Shown: in pieces, positions 1 to 6,851 of the stretch | Numbering within the stretch: position 1 is the first letter of the stretch | Layout of the letters: each line of letters opens with the position of its first letter | Assembly (NCBI GenBank): GCA_035760965.1 | Contig: DASTRY010000017.1 | Location: forward strand, 1 to 12,564 | Reading direction: 5' to 3' | Length of the DNA stretch: 12,564 nt | DNA from: JADGHX01 sp035760965 | GTDB taxonomy: Bacteria; Pseudomonadota; Gammaproteobacteria; Steroidobacterales; Steroidobacteraceae | The notes under the pieces: generated by a model | Told to the model about the DNA's origin: nothing | Seen by the model: the letters and a program-made list of their open reading frames with translations, nothing else | The model's database searches: none | Translations under genes and position numbers: made by a program

Positions 1-32
1 GGCGGCGTGTGCTGTTGAACGCACACGCCGCC
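1..32 (-). terminator. perfect 12-bp hairpin downstream of the miniprotein gene
   Basis: GGCGGCGTGTGC (1-12) and its exact reverse complement (21-32) flank an 8-nt loop. On the minus strand the hairpin begins 11 nt after the TAA stop of the 50-residue gene, which is where a transcription terminator would sit. Any T-tract would lie outside the window, so intrinsic termination cannot be confirmed. It could equally end a convergent gene beyond the left edge. Confidence 0.65.
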
Positions 33-43
33 GACTGGCTTGC

Positions 44-196
44 TTACGCGCGGGCGAGCCGCCGTCGCCGGATCACATACAGCGCGCCGATCAGCGCGAC
101 TTCGACCAACGCCAGCAACGTTGGCGGCGCGCTGGCGATCATCGGTACGGCGATAACAGTCCCCATCAACACCCCGGTCAACTTCTTCGCGTCCAT
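44..196 (-). CDS. 50-residue single- or double-pass membrane miniprotein, unknown function
   Basis: I do not recognise this protein. Starting at the ATG at 196 it has 50 residues: a charged start (MDAKK), a hydrophobic stretch at about residues 7-18, a short SAPP turn, a second hydrophobic segment at about 24-40, and a C-terminal cluster RRRRLARA. The ATG at 196 is preferred over the in-frame upstream start at 259 because GAAGGG lies about 5 nt before it and the extra N-terminal residues are charged and low-complexity. The tail (proline, hydrophobic helix, arginine cluster) resembles PEP-CTERM/rhombosortase-type sorting tails in layout, but there is no PEP or GlyGly motif and no long ectodomain. 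A small inner-membrane protein is the simpler reading. A perfect hairpin follows the stop. Confidence 0.55.
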   Translation of the reverse strand: MDAKKLTGVLMGTVIAVPMIASAPPTLLALVEVALIGALYVIRRRRLARA

Positions 197-321
197 GTTC
201 CCTTCGTTCCCCGATCGTCGTTCTTCTTCCAGCGACGGGGATTGCAAGGTTCGCGCCACGCGTTTAAGTCGTTGTTCTCACGTAGTGAGGTGCGGCCGCC
301 GACAGGGCTTGTAAGCTGCAG

Positions 322-361
322 CGACAAGGCGACTTGCGACCATAGTCGCAGGCGTTTGTCG
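322..361 (-). terminator. imperfect hairpin downstream of the ArsC-like gene
   Basis: CGACAA (322-327) pairs with TTGTCG (356-361), and TGCGAC (335-340) pairs with GTCGCA (345-350) around a 4-nt loop, with an unpaired internal bulge. It lies about 45 nt beyond the stop of the ArsC-like gene and has no T-tract. It could be a weak or factor-assisted terminator, or a leader structure of the miniprotein gene. The rest of 197-407 shows no gene. Confidence 0.3.
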
Positions 362-407
362 AACGGTCGCCGCCTCTACGGCATCGCGAAGCGGCGAACC
401 GGGAATC

Positions 408-764
408 TCAGCGCCTCGCTCCGACGGCCGCTTCGTAGACGTCCGGCTTGAACCCGACGAGCAGCGCGTTTTCCAGCTCGAGCACCGGCCGCTTGATGAG
501 CGAGGGCTGCTCGACCATGAGGGCGATGGCCTTGCGCTCGCTCAGGTCCGCCTTCTGCTCATCCGCCAGCTTGCGAAACGTGGTGCCGCTGCGATTCAAC
601 AAGGCCTCCCACCCGGCCTTCGCGGCCCAGCGCTGCAGCCGCTCGGCGTCGATGCCGGCCACCTTGTAGTCGTGGAAGTGGTAGCCCACGCCATGTTCAT
701 CCAGCCACGCGCGGGCTTTCTTCATCGTGTCGCAGTTCTTGATGCCGTAGATCGTGATGGGCAT
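408..764 (-). CDS. ArsC/Spx/MgsR-family thioredoxin-fold protein (YffB-like)
   Basis: The 118-residue protein has the ArsC-fold start MPITIYGIKNCDT with a single cysteine at residue 11, followed by the MKKARAWLDEHG helix and the conserved segment LIKRPV with Arg92 near the C-terminus. This is the pattern of the YffB/Spx/MgsR subgroup of arsenate-reductase-like proteins, at the usual length of about 115-120 residues. Family members are presumed glutathione-linked thiol reductases or RNA-polymerase-binding regulators. The substrate here is unknown and arsenate reduction should not be assumed, since there is no ars operon nearby. The ATG at 764 is supported by GAGGGA about 8 nt upstream; this Shine-Dalgarno overlaps the TGA of the preceding SDR gene. 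The 12-nt gap suggests co-transcription with the SDR. Confidence 0.88.
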   Translation of the reverse strand: MPITIYGIKNCDTMKKARAWLDEHGVGYHFHDYKVAGIDAERLQRWAAKAGWEALLNRSGTTFRKLADEQKADLSERKAIALMVEQPSLIKRPVLELENALLVGFKPDVYEAAVGARR

Positions 765-776
765 GAGACGCGTCCC

Positions 777-1607
777 TCAGTAGTCCGTCGCGATCGACGC
801 CTCGCGCCACTGATCGAGCTCCGCCTTCATGTCCGCGAGCTTCTTCTCCGCGGTCGCCACCGCAAACGCACCGGCGATGAAGCGCATCGGCGGCTTCTCC
901 TCGTTCGCCAGCCGGACCACCGCCTCTGCGAGCTTCACGGGGTCGCCCGGCTGCTTGCCGCTGCGATCCTCGAAGGTGGCCTGTACGCGCGCGCGGCGTT
1001 CGTCGTAGTCCGGGATCGCGTTGCCGCCAAAGCGCAGCGACTCGCGTGAGAGGAAATCCGTGCGGAACGGGCCGGGCTCGATCAACGTCACGAAGATGCC
1101 GAACGGCGCGACTTCCGCCGCGAGAGCCTCCGAAAATCCCTCGAGCGCGAACTTGCTCGCGTTGTAGAGCGAGGCGAACTCGACGCCGCGAATGCCCGCG
1201 AGCGAGGACAGGTTGAAAATGCGCCCCTTGCGCGCCGCGCGCATCACCGGCAGCACCGCGCGCGTGACGTCCAAGGCGCCGAAGAAGTTCGTCTCGAACT
1301 GCGCGCGCACATCCGCGTCGGTCGCCTCTTCGAAGAATCCCAGGTGCCCGTAGCCCGCGTTGTTCACGAGGACGTCGATCGTGCCGAGCTTCGACACGGC
1401 GGTATCCACTGCGCGCCGGACCTGCGCCCGATGCGTCACATCGAGGTCGATCGCCAGAAGCTGAGCGTTGTTCGGCCCGAGCGCATCGTTCACGGCGGAC
1501 GCCTTGCGACCCGTCGCGACCACGCGATCGCCTGCACGCATCGCCGCTTTCGCGAATTCAACGCCAAGCCCGCGGCTGGCGCCGGTGATGAACCACACTT
1601 TGGCCAT
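777..1607 (-). CDS. SDR-family oxidoreductase (classical short-chain dehydrogenase)
   Basis: The 276-residue protein is a classical short-chain dehydrogenase/reductase using NAD(P)(H). Visible motifs in order are the cofactor glycine motif TGASRGLG (8-15), NNAG (82-85), the structural Asn107 in FETNFFGA, catalytic Ser134/135 in FNLSS, and YNASK with Tyr148 and Lys152. PGPFRTDF (178-185) matches the usual post-catalytic loop. Arg at 11 and Arg34 in ATGR suggest NADP(H) preference (inference). The ATG at 1607 has AGGAG about 8 nt upstream. It is the first gene of a probable two-gene unit with the ArsC-like gene. The substrate cannot be read from the sequence; the closest general type is the uncharacterised SDRs often labelled 'oxidoreductase, SDR family'. 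Confidence 0.93.
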   Translation of the reverse strand: MAKVWFITGASRGLGVEFAKAAMRAGDRVVATGRKASAVNDALGPNNAQLLAIDLDVTHRAQVRRAVDTAVSKLGTIDVLVNNAGYGHLGFFEEATDADVRAQFETNFFGALDVTRAVLPVMRAARKGRIFNLSSLAGIRGVEFASLYNASKFALEGFSEALAAEVAPFGIFVTLIEPGPFRTDFLSRESLRFGGNAIPDYDERRARVQATFEDRSGKQPGDPVKLAEAVVRLANEEKPPMRFIAGAFAVATAEKKLADMKAELDQWREASIATDY

Positions 1608-1693
1608 GGTCGTCTCCTGGAATCTGCGGGGAACGACGACATCGTCTCACCAACGCACGCGGCCGGAACATCCGCCGGAATAGAGAGAAAACG

Positions 1694-1768
1694 CTAGCTC
1701 TGCGTGCGGCGATGGTTTTGCGTCCACTGCTCGATGAGCGCGCCGAACGGGTGGATGCCCGTGCAGGT
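1694..1768 (-). pseudogene. orphan C-terminal coding tail, 24 codons
   Basis: On the minus strand a reading frame runs from just after a TGA (1769-1771) to a TAG (1694-1696). It encodes 24 residues containing GIHPFGALIEQWTQNHRR. Nearly every codon ends in G or C, as in the neighbouring genes, and it has no start codon or ribosome site. It reads like the last residues of a gene whose body has been lost. It is in the same frame as the reductase ending at 1808, separated by two in-frame stops. I do not recognise the parent family. Chance remains possible for so short a stretch. Confidence 0.35.
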
Positions 1769-1805
1769 TCATCGGGCGCCCACCTCGCGGGAAGCTTCGG
1801 CGCGC
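1738..1805. repeat. 10-bp inverted repeat 3' of the reductase gene
   Basis: GCGCGCCGAA (1738-1747) and its exact reverse complement TTCGGCGCGC (1796-1805) flank 48 bp, which itself contains a smaller hairpin (ACGGG at 1747-1751 with CCCGT at 1758-1762). The right arm begins 2 nt after the reductase stop codon (minus strand). It could fold as a 3'-end structure of the DUF2339 operon. It has no T-tract. Confidence 0.35.
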
Positions 1806-1807
1806 CC

Positions 1808-2572
1808 TCAGGGATTCGGCAGATTCAGCGCCTTGCGCAGCTCGCGGGCCGTCAGCGACTTCACGTACACCGGCGAGCCCACGTCGAATTCGCGCGCGCG
1901 ATCGAGCCCGCCGACGACCACTGGGTCGAACCCCGCATCGCGCACGAGCTGCTCCGCAACCTGCAGCGCCTCCGGGTCGTTGCTCGCGAGCGGGATGCCG
2001 ATCTTCTCGCCTTTCCGATGCGCTTCCGTGGCGAGCGGTCCGGCATTGATCGCGTTGAACGCCCGCACGAGTCGCGTGCCGGGCAGGAACTCCGCGGACG
2101 TCACGCCCGTGCCGCGCTTGCGCGCGTCCTCCGCCATCGGGCCGTCGCGCGAGGGATAGGGATTGCCGGTGTCGAGCACGATCTTGCCCGCGAGCTCCTT
2201 CGCGAGATCCTTGCCGAGCTGCGGAGTGGCGGCATACGGAACGGACACCACGACGACATCGCCGAAGAGCGCCGCCTCGTGCGGCGTGCCGACTCTGGCC
2301 TGCGGGCCGAGCGATTGCGCAAGCTCTTTGAGATTTTCTGGGTGACGGGAGGAGATCATCACTTCGTGCCCGGCGTGCGACCAGAGCCGCGCCAAGGTGC
2401 CGCCGATGTGACCGGCGCCGATGATGCCGATTTTCATGGGGTGCTCGCTTGCGGGCGTCGCCGCCCGCGCTGTCTGCGTGCTCGCCAGCGCCGCGACCAG
2501 TGCGATCGCCGCGACGATGCCCAAGGCGACGCGGCGCATGAATCGTGCTGCGTGTGTGCTGTGGATGCTCAT
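1808..2572 (-). CDS. exported NADPH:F420 reductase-like Rossmann protein
   Basis: The 254-residue protein has an N-terminal signal peptide fused to a full domain of the F420H2:NADP oxidoreductase family (COG2085). Residues 1-38 carry an MRR n-region, a hydrophobic core (about 16-31) and an ARA cleavage site. The core begins at Met46: MKIGIIGAGHIGG (nucleotide-binding GxGxxG), SSRHPENL (74-81, the usual NADP 2'-phosphate loop), VVVSVPY, DTGNPYP and VRAFNAINAG. The start at 2572 is supported by an ATGA overlap with the stop of the DUF3999 gene and by GAAGA just upstream. Met46 (2437) would give a cytosolic enzyme without the leader. Periplasmic placement of such a dinucleotide enzyme is odd. 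F420 itself is not implied; proteobacterial members may use another flavin or act as unassigned reductases. Confidence 0.82.
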   Translation of the reverse strand: MSIHSTHAARFMRRVALGIVAAIALVAALASTQTARAATPASEHPMKIGIIGAGHIGGTLARLWSHAGHEVMISSRHPENLKELAQSLGPQARVGTPHEAALFGDVVVVSVPYAATPQLGKDLAKELAGKIVLDTGNPYPSRDGPMAEDARKRGTGVTSAEFLPGTRLVRAFNAINAGPLATEAHRKGEKIGIPLASNDPEALQVAEQLVRDAGFDPVVVGGLDRAREFDVGSPVYVKSLTARELRKALNLPNP

Positions 2573-4020
2573 TTCTTCAGCTCCCGCGACAACCGATAGG
2601 CCATGAACGCAAGCACCGCGACGCCCACCCCGAGCACGGTCCAGAGTATGACGGACTTCGTCCAGAACGGCCCCGGCGGCTCCGGCAGCAACCGAGCATC
2701 GCCGCCCAACGTGACCGGCGCCGAAAACTCCGCGTCGACGACGCTCACGGTCGCAGGGATCGCCCCCAGCGCAGTCGTCGGTCGCGCTTTGCTGCTGCCG
2801 TAGGCAAGCGTGAACGGACCATTGCCGCGCGCGAGAAAGACAATGTTGTCTGCAATCCATCCAACCCGCAGCCGCGGCGCGCCGCGCCCCAGCCCGCCGT
2901 TGTCCATTGCGACGCGCGCGAGCCAATAGCGATCGGTGTTCGGCTCGATGGTGATGGACCCGTTCGTGAGGTCCGCATCCGCTTCAACCGTCTTCGAGTC
3001 TCCAGTCGGGACCGGACGCGTTGCCTTCAGTCGATAGAACCCGCCGCGCGCAATGTGGCGCCACGCTTGCGTGGGGCTCGCGCGGGAGAGCAGCTCTGCC
3101 TCGATGATGCTGTTTTGCTCCGGGAGCTCGAGCGTCACGCGGTCCGCGGGCACGCGCGCACCAAGATCGAACTCGAATTCTCCCGGCTTTCCCGGCGTGC
3201 CGGGGGCCGAGAGCGTCTGACGAGGCACGTCGACGTGATCGCGTGTCGGCTCTGCGTTCACGCCGGTGATCTCGAACGGCGCGGGGCTATCGGCCCACGA
3301 GAGCCGCCAGAACTTGGCACCGACGCCTGCCAGATCGACGCGCCGCTCGACGATGCGCGCATCGCCCGCGCGCAGATTGGCGATGGGCGCGCCGGTCACG
3401 ACCGTTCGCCACGTCCCGAGATCGTCGCTGGCCTCCACGCGCAGCCGGCCGGCGAAATCGGGCGCATCGTCGGGCCAGCTGAGCTCGAACCTGGAGATCG
3501 GCGATTCGATCGCGCGTCCGTCCAGAACGTAGCTGGCGACGGCCGGCGCCGCACTGCCCTTCGAGTCGGCGCGCGGGGTCGTCGTGCCCGCATCGGGCGC
3601 CTGCACGCCTACGCGCGCACCGCCGGCTTCGATCGTGACGCGAACGGCATCGAGAGAACGGCGCGAGTTGTCGCGGAGCTTGAACACCGGCAGCGAAACC
3701 GCCGTGGCCTGCACCGCCTCTTGCGCATTCGGCCGCTCGATCCGATACGGCACGAGCTCGTCGCGCTCGTTGAACATGCGCACGTCGCCGAGATCACCAC
3801 GGAGCACCTTCTGATACACCGCGAGCGGCAAGGCCGCGCGATACGCCGCCGCATCGCCCGGCGAAGGCACTCGCACGCCGTACGCGAAGTCGTTCGGCGT
3901 CAAAGGAACATCGGCCGCATCGTCCGCGCGTGCGACGTTCGCGGCGAGAGCAATGCCCAGCACAAACGCGATCGCCCTCGACCCCACGCCGTGGCGAGCC
4001 CGCAGGCCGCGCGGCCTCAC
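2569..4020 (-). CDS. DUF3999 family protein, membrane-anchored periplasmic protein
   Basis: The 483-residue protein begins with a GTG at 4020 that overlaps the stop of the DUF2339 gene as GTGA, with AAGGAAG a few bases upstream. A signal peptide (about 1-32, ending VARA before DDAADV) is followed by a large beta-rich extracytoplasmic region containing LTPNDFAYG, VRMFNERDELVPYRIE and the repeated strand pattern of the DUF3999 family. A single C-terminal transmembrane helix (about 455-476) precedes the short basic tail SRELKK. So the bulk is periplasmic with a C-terminal inner-membrane anchor. DUF3999 genes are commonly found next to DUF2339 genes, as here. The biochemical function is unknown. 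The gene is probably translated by coupling to its upstream neighbour and passes coupling on to the reductase through an ATGA overlap. Confidence 0.85.
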   Translation of the reverse strand: MRPRGLRARHGVGSRAIAFVLGIALAANVARADDAADVPLTPNDFAYGVRVPSPGDAAAYRAALPLAVYQKVLRGDLGDVRMFNERDELVPYRIERPNAQEAVQATAVSLPVFKLRDNSRRSLDAVRVTIEAGGARVGVQAPDAGTTTPRADSKGSAAPAVASYVLDGRAIESPISRFELSWPDDAPDFAGRLRVEASDDLGTWRTVVTGAPIANLRAGDARIVERRVDLAGVGAKFWRLSWADSPAPFEITGVNAEPTRDHVDVPRQTLSAPGTPGKPGEFEFDLGARVPADRVTLELPEQNSIIEAELLSRASPTQAWRHIARGGFYRLKATRPVPTGDSKTVEADADLTNGSITIEPNTDRYWLARVAMDNGGLGRGAPRLRVGWIADNIVFLARGNGPFTLAYGSSKARPTTALGAIPATVSVVDAEFSAPVTLGGDARLLPEPPGPFWTKSVILWTVLGVGVAVLAFMAYRLSRELKK

Positions 4021-6782
4021 GCCGCTTCCTTCCGCGCCGGCGGCAACGGCGAGAAGTAGCCGACTATCAGCATCAGCAATCCCACTCCGACAAACGACAC
4101 GATCCGCTCAACCGTCCCGACACGCGACAGATCGATCAAGAACAGCTTGCCGATCACGACGCCCATCAACGTCGCTCCCGCGATCCACGCGAAGCGCACC
4201 GCGCGGTGCGTGGCCACGAACATCGTCACGAGCGCGAGCACGGCCCAGAAGATCGTCAGCGACGTTTGCACCAGCGTCGAGCGGAACAGCGCTTCCGGCT
4301 CGTAGGGGATACCCGCCCAGTAGTGCAGCGTTCGAAGCAAGATCGCATTCAGCCAGATGAACACGAGCGCCACGAGGAACCACGCAAGCTGCGACATCTC
4401 GACGCTGCCCTCGAGGAACGCAGGTCGTGTCCGGTGCAAATACAGTCCATGCCGCACGAGCACCAGCAGCGCAAAGGCCTGTGCGAGATCGAGCGGGTTC
4501 AGCACAGGCACGTATGGCAGCGGATACGGATCCCCCGGCAACGTCAGGTTCGTGGCCACACTCCACAACATCAAATAAACACTCAGAGCGGTGCCAACGA
4601 TCCCAACGTACGTCTCTTCGTGCGCGCCGAACGGCCAGGGCACGCGGCGCGCCAGCTTGGGTATCACATACAACGCGACCGCGGGCACCAGCACCCATGC
4701 GATGGCGGGCCACGAGCCGCCGCCCTTCACTGCGCGATCTACCTGCCACACGAGCTCCCATGCGACAAGCGCGATCAGCAGCAGAGCGGAAGCGGTGTGA
4801 TGGATGCGCGGCTTCCAAAGATCGCTATCGGACAGCTCGTGCCGGCGGCTCAGGAAATAGAAGGCTGCGAACGCGATCGGCCATGCAGCCCACCCACCCC
4901 CAACCAGCGGATGTGCGCCGCCGCCGACGCGCGCAGCCGCAAAGATCAGCATTACAGGCAACAGTGCAGCGGGCGGGATGCGTGCGGCACGAATCGCCAG
5001 ACGCCGTGCGATCTCGCTGGACAGCAGTGCGGTCACGGTGAGAAAGACGAGAACGCTGGCCAGCTCGTAAACGTTCGGAACGTGCCGGTCGATCTCCGTA
5101 GTGCCGCTGAAGAGCCACCACAGCAATCCCCAGATGAAGAGCAAAGAGGGGAACGGGCGCTCGTACGGCTGCAGATCACCCCGAATGCGCTCGAACATGC
5201 GCGACGCGAACACCGATGCGAACGCGATCATGATGCCGCCGAGACATGCGCTGTTCAGCACCGGCACGGCGCTATGGGGCGCGTCGAGGTCGGCCATGAA
5301 GATGATGCCGCTGGCGATTTGCAGCAGAGTGCCTGCGGCGCGCGGAAGCCGCCGTTGCTGTCGGCATCCGACCCACACGAGCGCCGCGCCTTCGAGCGCC
5401 CATGTCGCCGCGCTCCAGCGACCGTCGAGCGCGAGCGGCACAGCGAGCGTGAGAAACGCGACGCCGAGCGCCATGAACGCCTCGACGAGCAGGCGCTGCG
5501 TTTCGCGCTTGCCGACGTAGAGAAGCCATGCGAGCGCGAGATACAACGCGCTCACTGCAACCGCGCTGTAGGCCGCATAGAACGGCCAGTTGTGAACCAT
5601 CGCGGATTGCAGCCCGAACGCGACGACCGGCACGCCGAACACGAGCGTGCCGTCCACGTAGCCGCGCAGGATGGGTCGTTGGCGCAGCGAGAACAGGATC
5701 GCGATGGCGATGTAGAGCAGGAAGAACGCGATCAGGAACGGCTCCGTGCTCGCGAACAGGCTCGGCTTGTACTTGAGCACGCCCCACGCCGTGCCGATCA
5801 CGAACGTGAACAGGAAGCCGACGACGTTCAGCGGGCGCCAGGCCTTGAACCAGGCGATCGCGAGGATGCCGAGGTTGAGCACGCCGTAGTAGCTGAACAG
5901 CACGACGTGATTGCCCTCTCCCGTGGAGGCGAGAACGGGCGCGAGGAAGCCGCAGCCGATCGCAAGCAATGCGAACGCCATCGAGCTCTGCAGGATGGCA
6001 AGCGCCGCCGAGAAGGCGGCCAGCAGCACCAGGACCAGGAATGCGGGGCCGGGCGCGAGAACGTGGAACAGGCGTAATGACGCGAAGACGGTGAGATACA
6101 GGATGCCGATCGCGCCGCCTTGCACGGCCAGCGCGTAGCCGGGGCGCTTGTGACGCAGGCGCCAACCGATGACGAGCAGGACGATGGCGCCGAGGGCCAC
6201 GCCTGTCAGGCGCAGCTGAATCGGCACGTGGGTGTGCTCGGCGATGTAGCGGAGCAGGAAGGCGACGCCGATGAAGAGGATGACGACGCCGACGCGAACG
6301 AGCGTGTTGCCACCCGTGAAGAAGTCGCGGATGAAACTGACGATGGGGTTGAGGTCGCGTGGTGGGGCCGCGGAGTTGCTGTGAGAACGCGCTTCGGTTG
6401 CGGGTGCAGGAGCGCCGGGGGGACGCGCGGCAGCTTGCGATGGGGCCTCGCGCGGCGCTGAAGAGGGCCAGCTAGGCGTTGAATCCGGCGCGGCTTCGCG
6501 CGGCGCCGAAGACCCCCATGCCGGAGCTGCATCGCGCGCCGCCTCACGCGGCGGTGGCGTGACACGCTGTGAGCTATCGGCCGAGGGGGTGCCGCGCGCG
6601 GCGGACTGTTTGCGCAGCGATGTCAGCTCGCGCTCGAGGTCCCGCATGCGCGCACGCATCGCCATGGTCTCGGCGATCCCGACCCCGAGGAGCGCACCGA
6701 CGGCCGCCCCGAACAGCTCGCGCGCCCCGCTCGCCAGCGACATGCCGAGCAGCGCCCCGAAGATGACCAGGATCACTCGCAT
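4017..6782 (-). CDS. DUF2339 polytopic inner-membrane protein
   Basis: The 921-residue protein has the DUF2339 architecture. A glycine-rich N-terminal membrane hairpin (about 1-36) is followed by a short charged coiled coil (43-60), a Pro/Ala-rich linker (about 61-142) with 16-residue repeats, then the signature GGNTLVRVGVVILFIGVAFLLRY (split: GGNTLVRVG, VVILFIG, VAFLLRY) at 157-179. More than twenty hydrophobic segments continue to the C-terminus. Length is typical for the family. Function is unknown; the size and helix number suggest a transporter or an envelope-assembly scaffold (inference). The ATG at 6782 is chosen because it starts the hydrophobic hairpin, although no strong Shine-Dalgarno is present (GGAG about 14 nt upstream). 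It heads a three-gene unit with DUF3999 and the exported reductase. Confidence 0.9.
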   Translation of the reverse strand: MRVILVIFGALLGMSLASGARELFGAAVGALLGVGIAETMAMRARMRDLERELTSLRKQSAARGTPSADSSQRVTPPPREAARDAAPAWGSSAPREAAPDSTPSWPSSAPREAPSQAAARPPGAPAPATEARSHSNSAAPPRDLNPIVSFIRDFFTGGNTLVRVGVVILFIGVAFLLRYIAEHTHVPIQLRLTGVALGAIVLLVIGWRLRHKRPGYALAVQGGAIGILYLTVFASLRLFHVLAPGPAFLVLVLLAAFSAALAILQSSMAFALLAIGCGFLAPVLASTGEGNHVVLFSYYGVLNLGILAIAWFKAWRPLNVVGFLFTFVIGTAWGVLKYKPSLFASTEPFLIAFFLLYIAIAILFSLRQRPILRGYVDGTLVFGVPVVAFGLQSAMVHNWPFYAAYSAVAVSALYLALAWLLYVGKRETQRLLVEAFMALGVAFLTLAVPLALDGRWSAATWALEGAALVWVGCRQQRRLPRAAGTLLQIASGIIFMADLDAPHSAVPVLNSACLGGIMIAFASVFASRMFERIRGDLQPYERPFPSLLFIWGLLWWLFSGTTEIDRHVPNVYELASVLVFLTVTALLSSEIARRLAIRAARIPPAALLPVMLIFAAARVGGGAHPLVGGGWAAWPIAFAAFYFLSRRHELSDSDLWKPRIHHTASALLLIALVAWELVWQVDRAVKGGGSWPAIAWVLVPAVALYVIPKLARRVPWPFGAHEETYVGIVGTALSVYLMLWSVATNLTLPGDPYPLPYVPVLNPLDLAQAFALLVLVRHGLYLHRTRPAFLEGSVEMSQLAWFLVALVFIWLNAILLRTLHYWAGIPYEPEALFRSTLVQTSLTIFWAVLALVTMFVATHRAVRFAWIAGATLMGVVIGKLFLIDLSRVGTVERIVSFVGVGLLMLIVGYFSPLPPARKEAA

Positions 6783-6818
6783 CGCTGCAGTATCGGCTCC
6801 AGTCCTGACCCGCGGCGT

Positions 6819-6848
6819 CTTGTACCTCGAACGCCCTGCTACGGTAAA
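6819..6848 (-). promoter_or_regulatory. weak sigma70-like promoter candidate for the DUF2339 operon
   Basis: On the minus strand TTTACC (6848-6843) and TACAAG (6824-6819) are separated by 18 nt, and each matches four of six consensus positions. The predicted transcript would start roughly 30 nt before the DUF2339 ATG. It lies in the 69-nt gap after the histidine kinase gene. This is a pattern match only, and in GC-rich DNA such matches are often meaningless. Confidence 0.22.
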
Positions 6849-6851
6849 GCA

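Noticed and set aside
408..764. Arsenic-resistance arsenate reductase
   Set aside because: The sequence is closer to the YffB/Spx subgroup and no arsenic genes are nearby.
1769..1810. Selenocysteine read-through of TGA codons linking the reductase to the downstream 24-codon tail
   Set aside because: Two stops would need to be read through, no SECIS is evident, and the reductase domain is already complete at its stop.
2545..4059. 504-codon plus-strand open frame
   Set aside because: It is antisense to DUF3999, which has a signal peptide, C-terminal anchor and coupled start; the plus frame is Arg-rich without motifs.
3930..6077. 715-codon open frame on the plus strand
   Set aside because: It is antisense to the DUF2339 gene; the translation is Arg/Gln/His-rich low complexity typical of the opposite strand of GC-rich coding DNA, with no domain.
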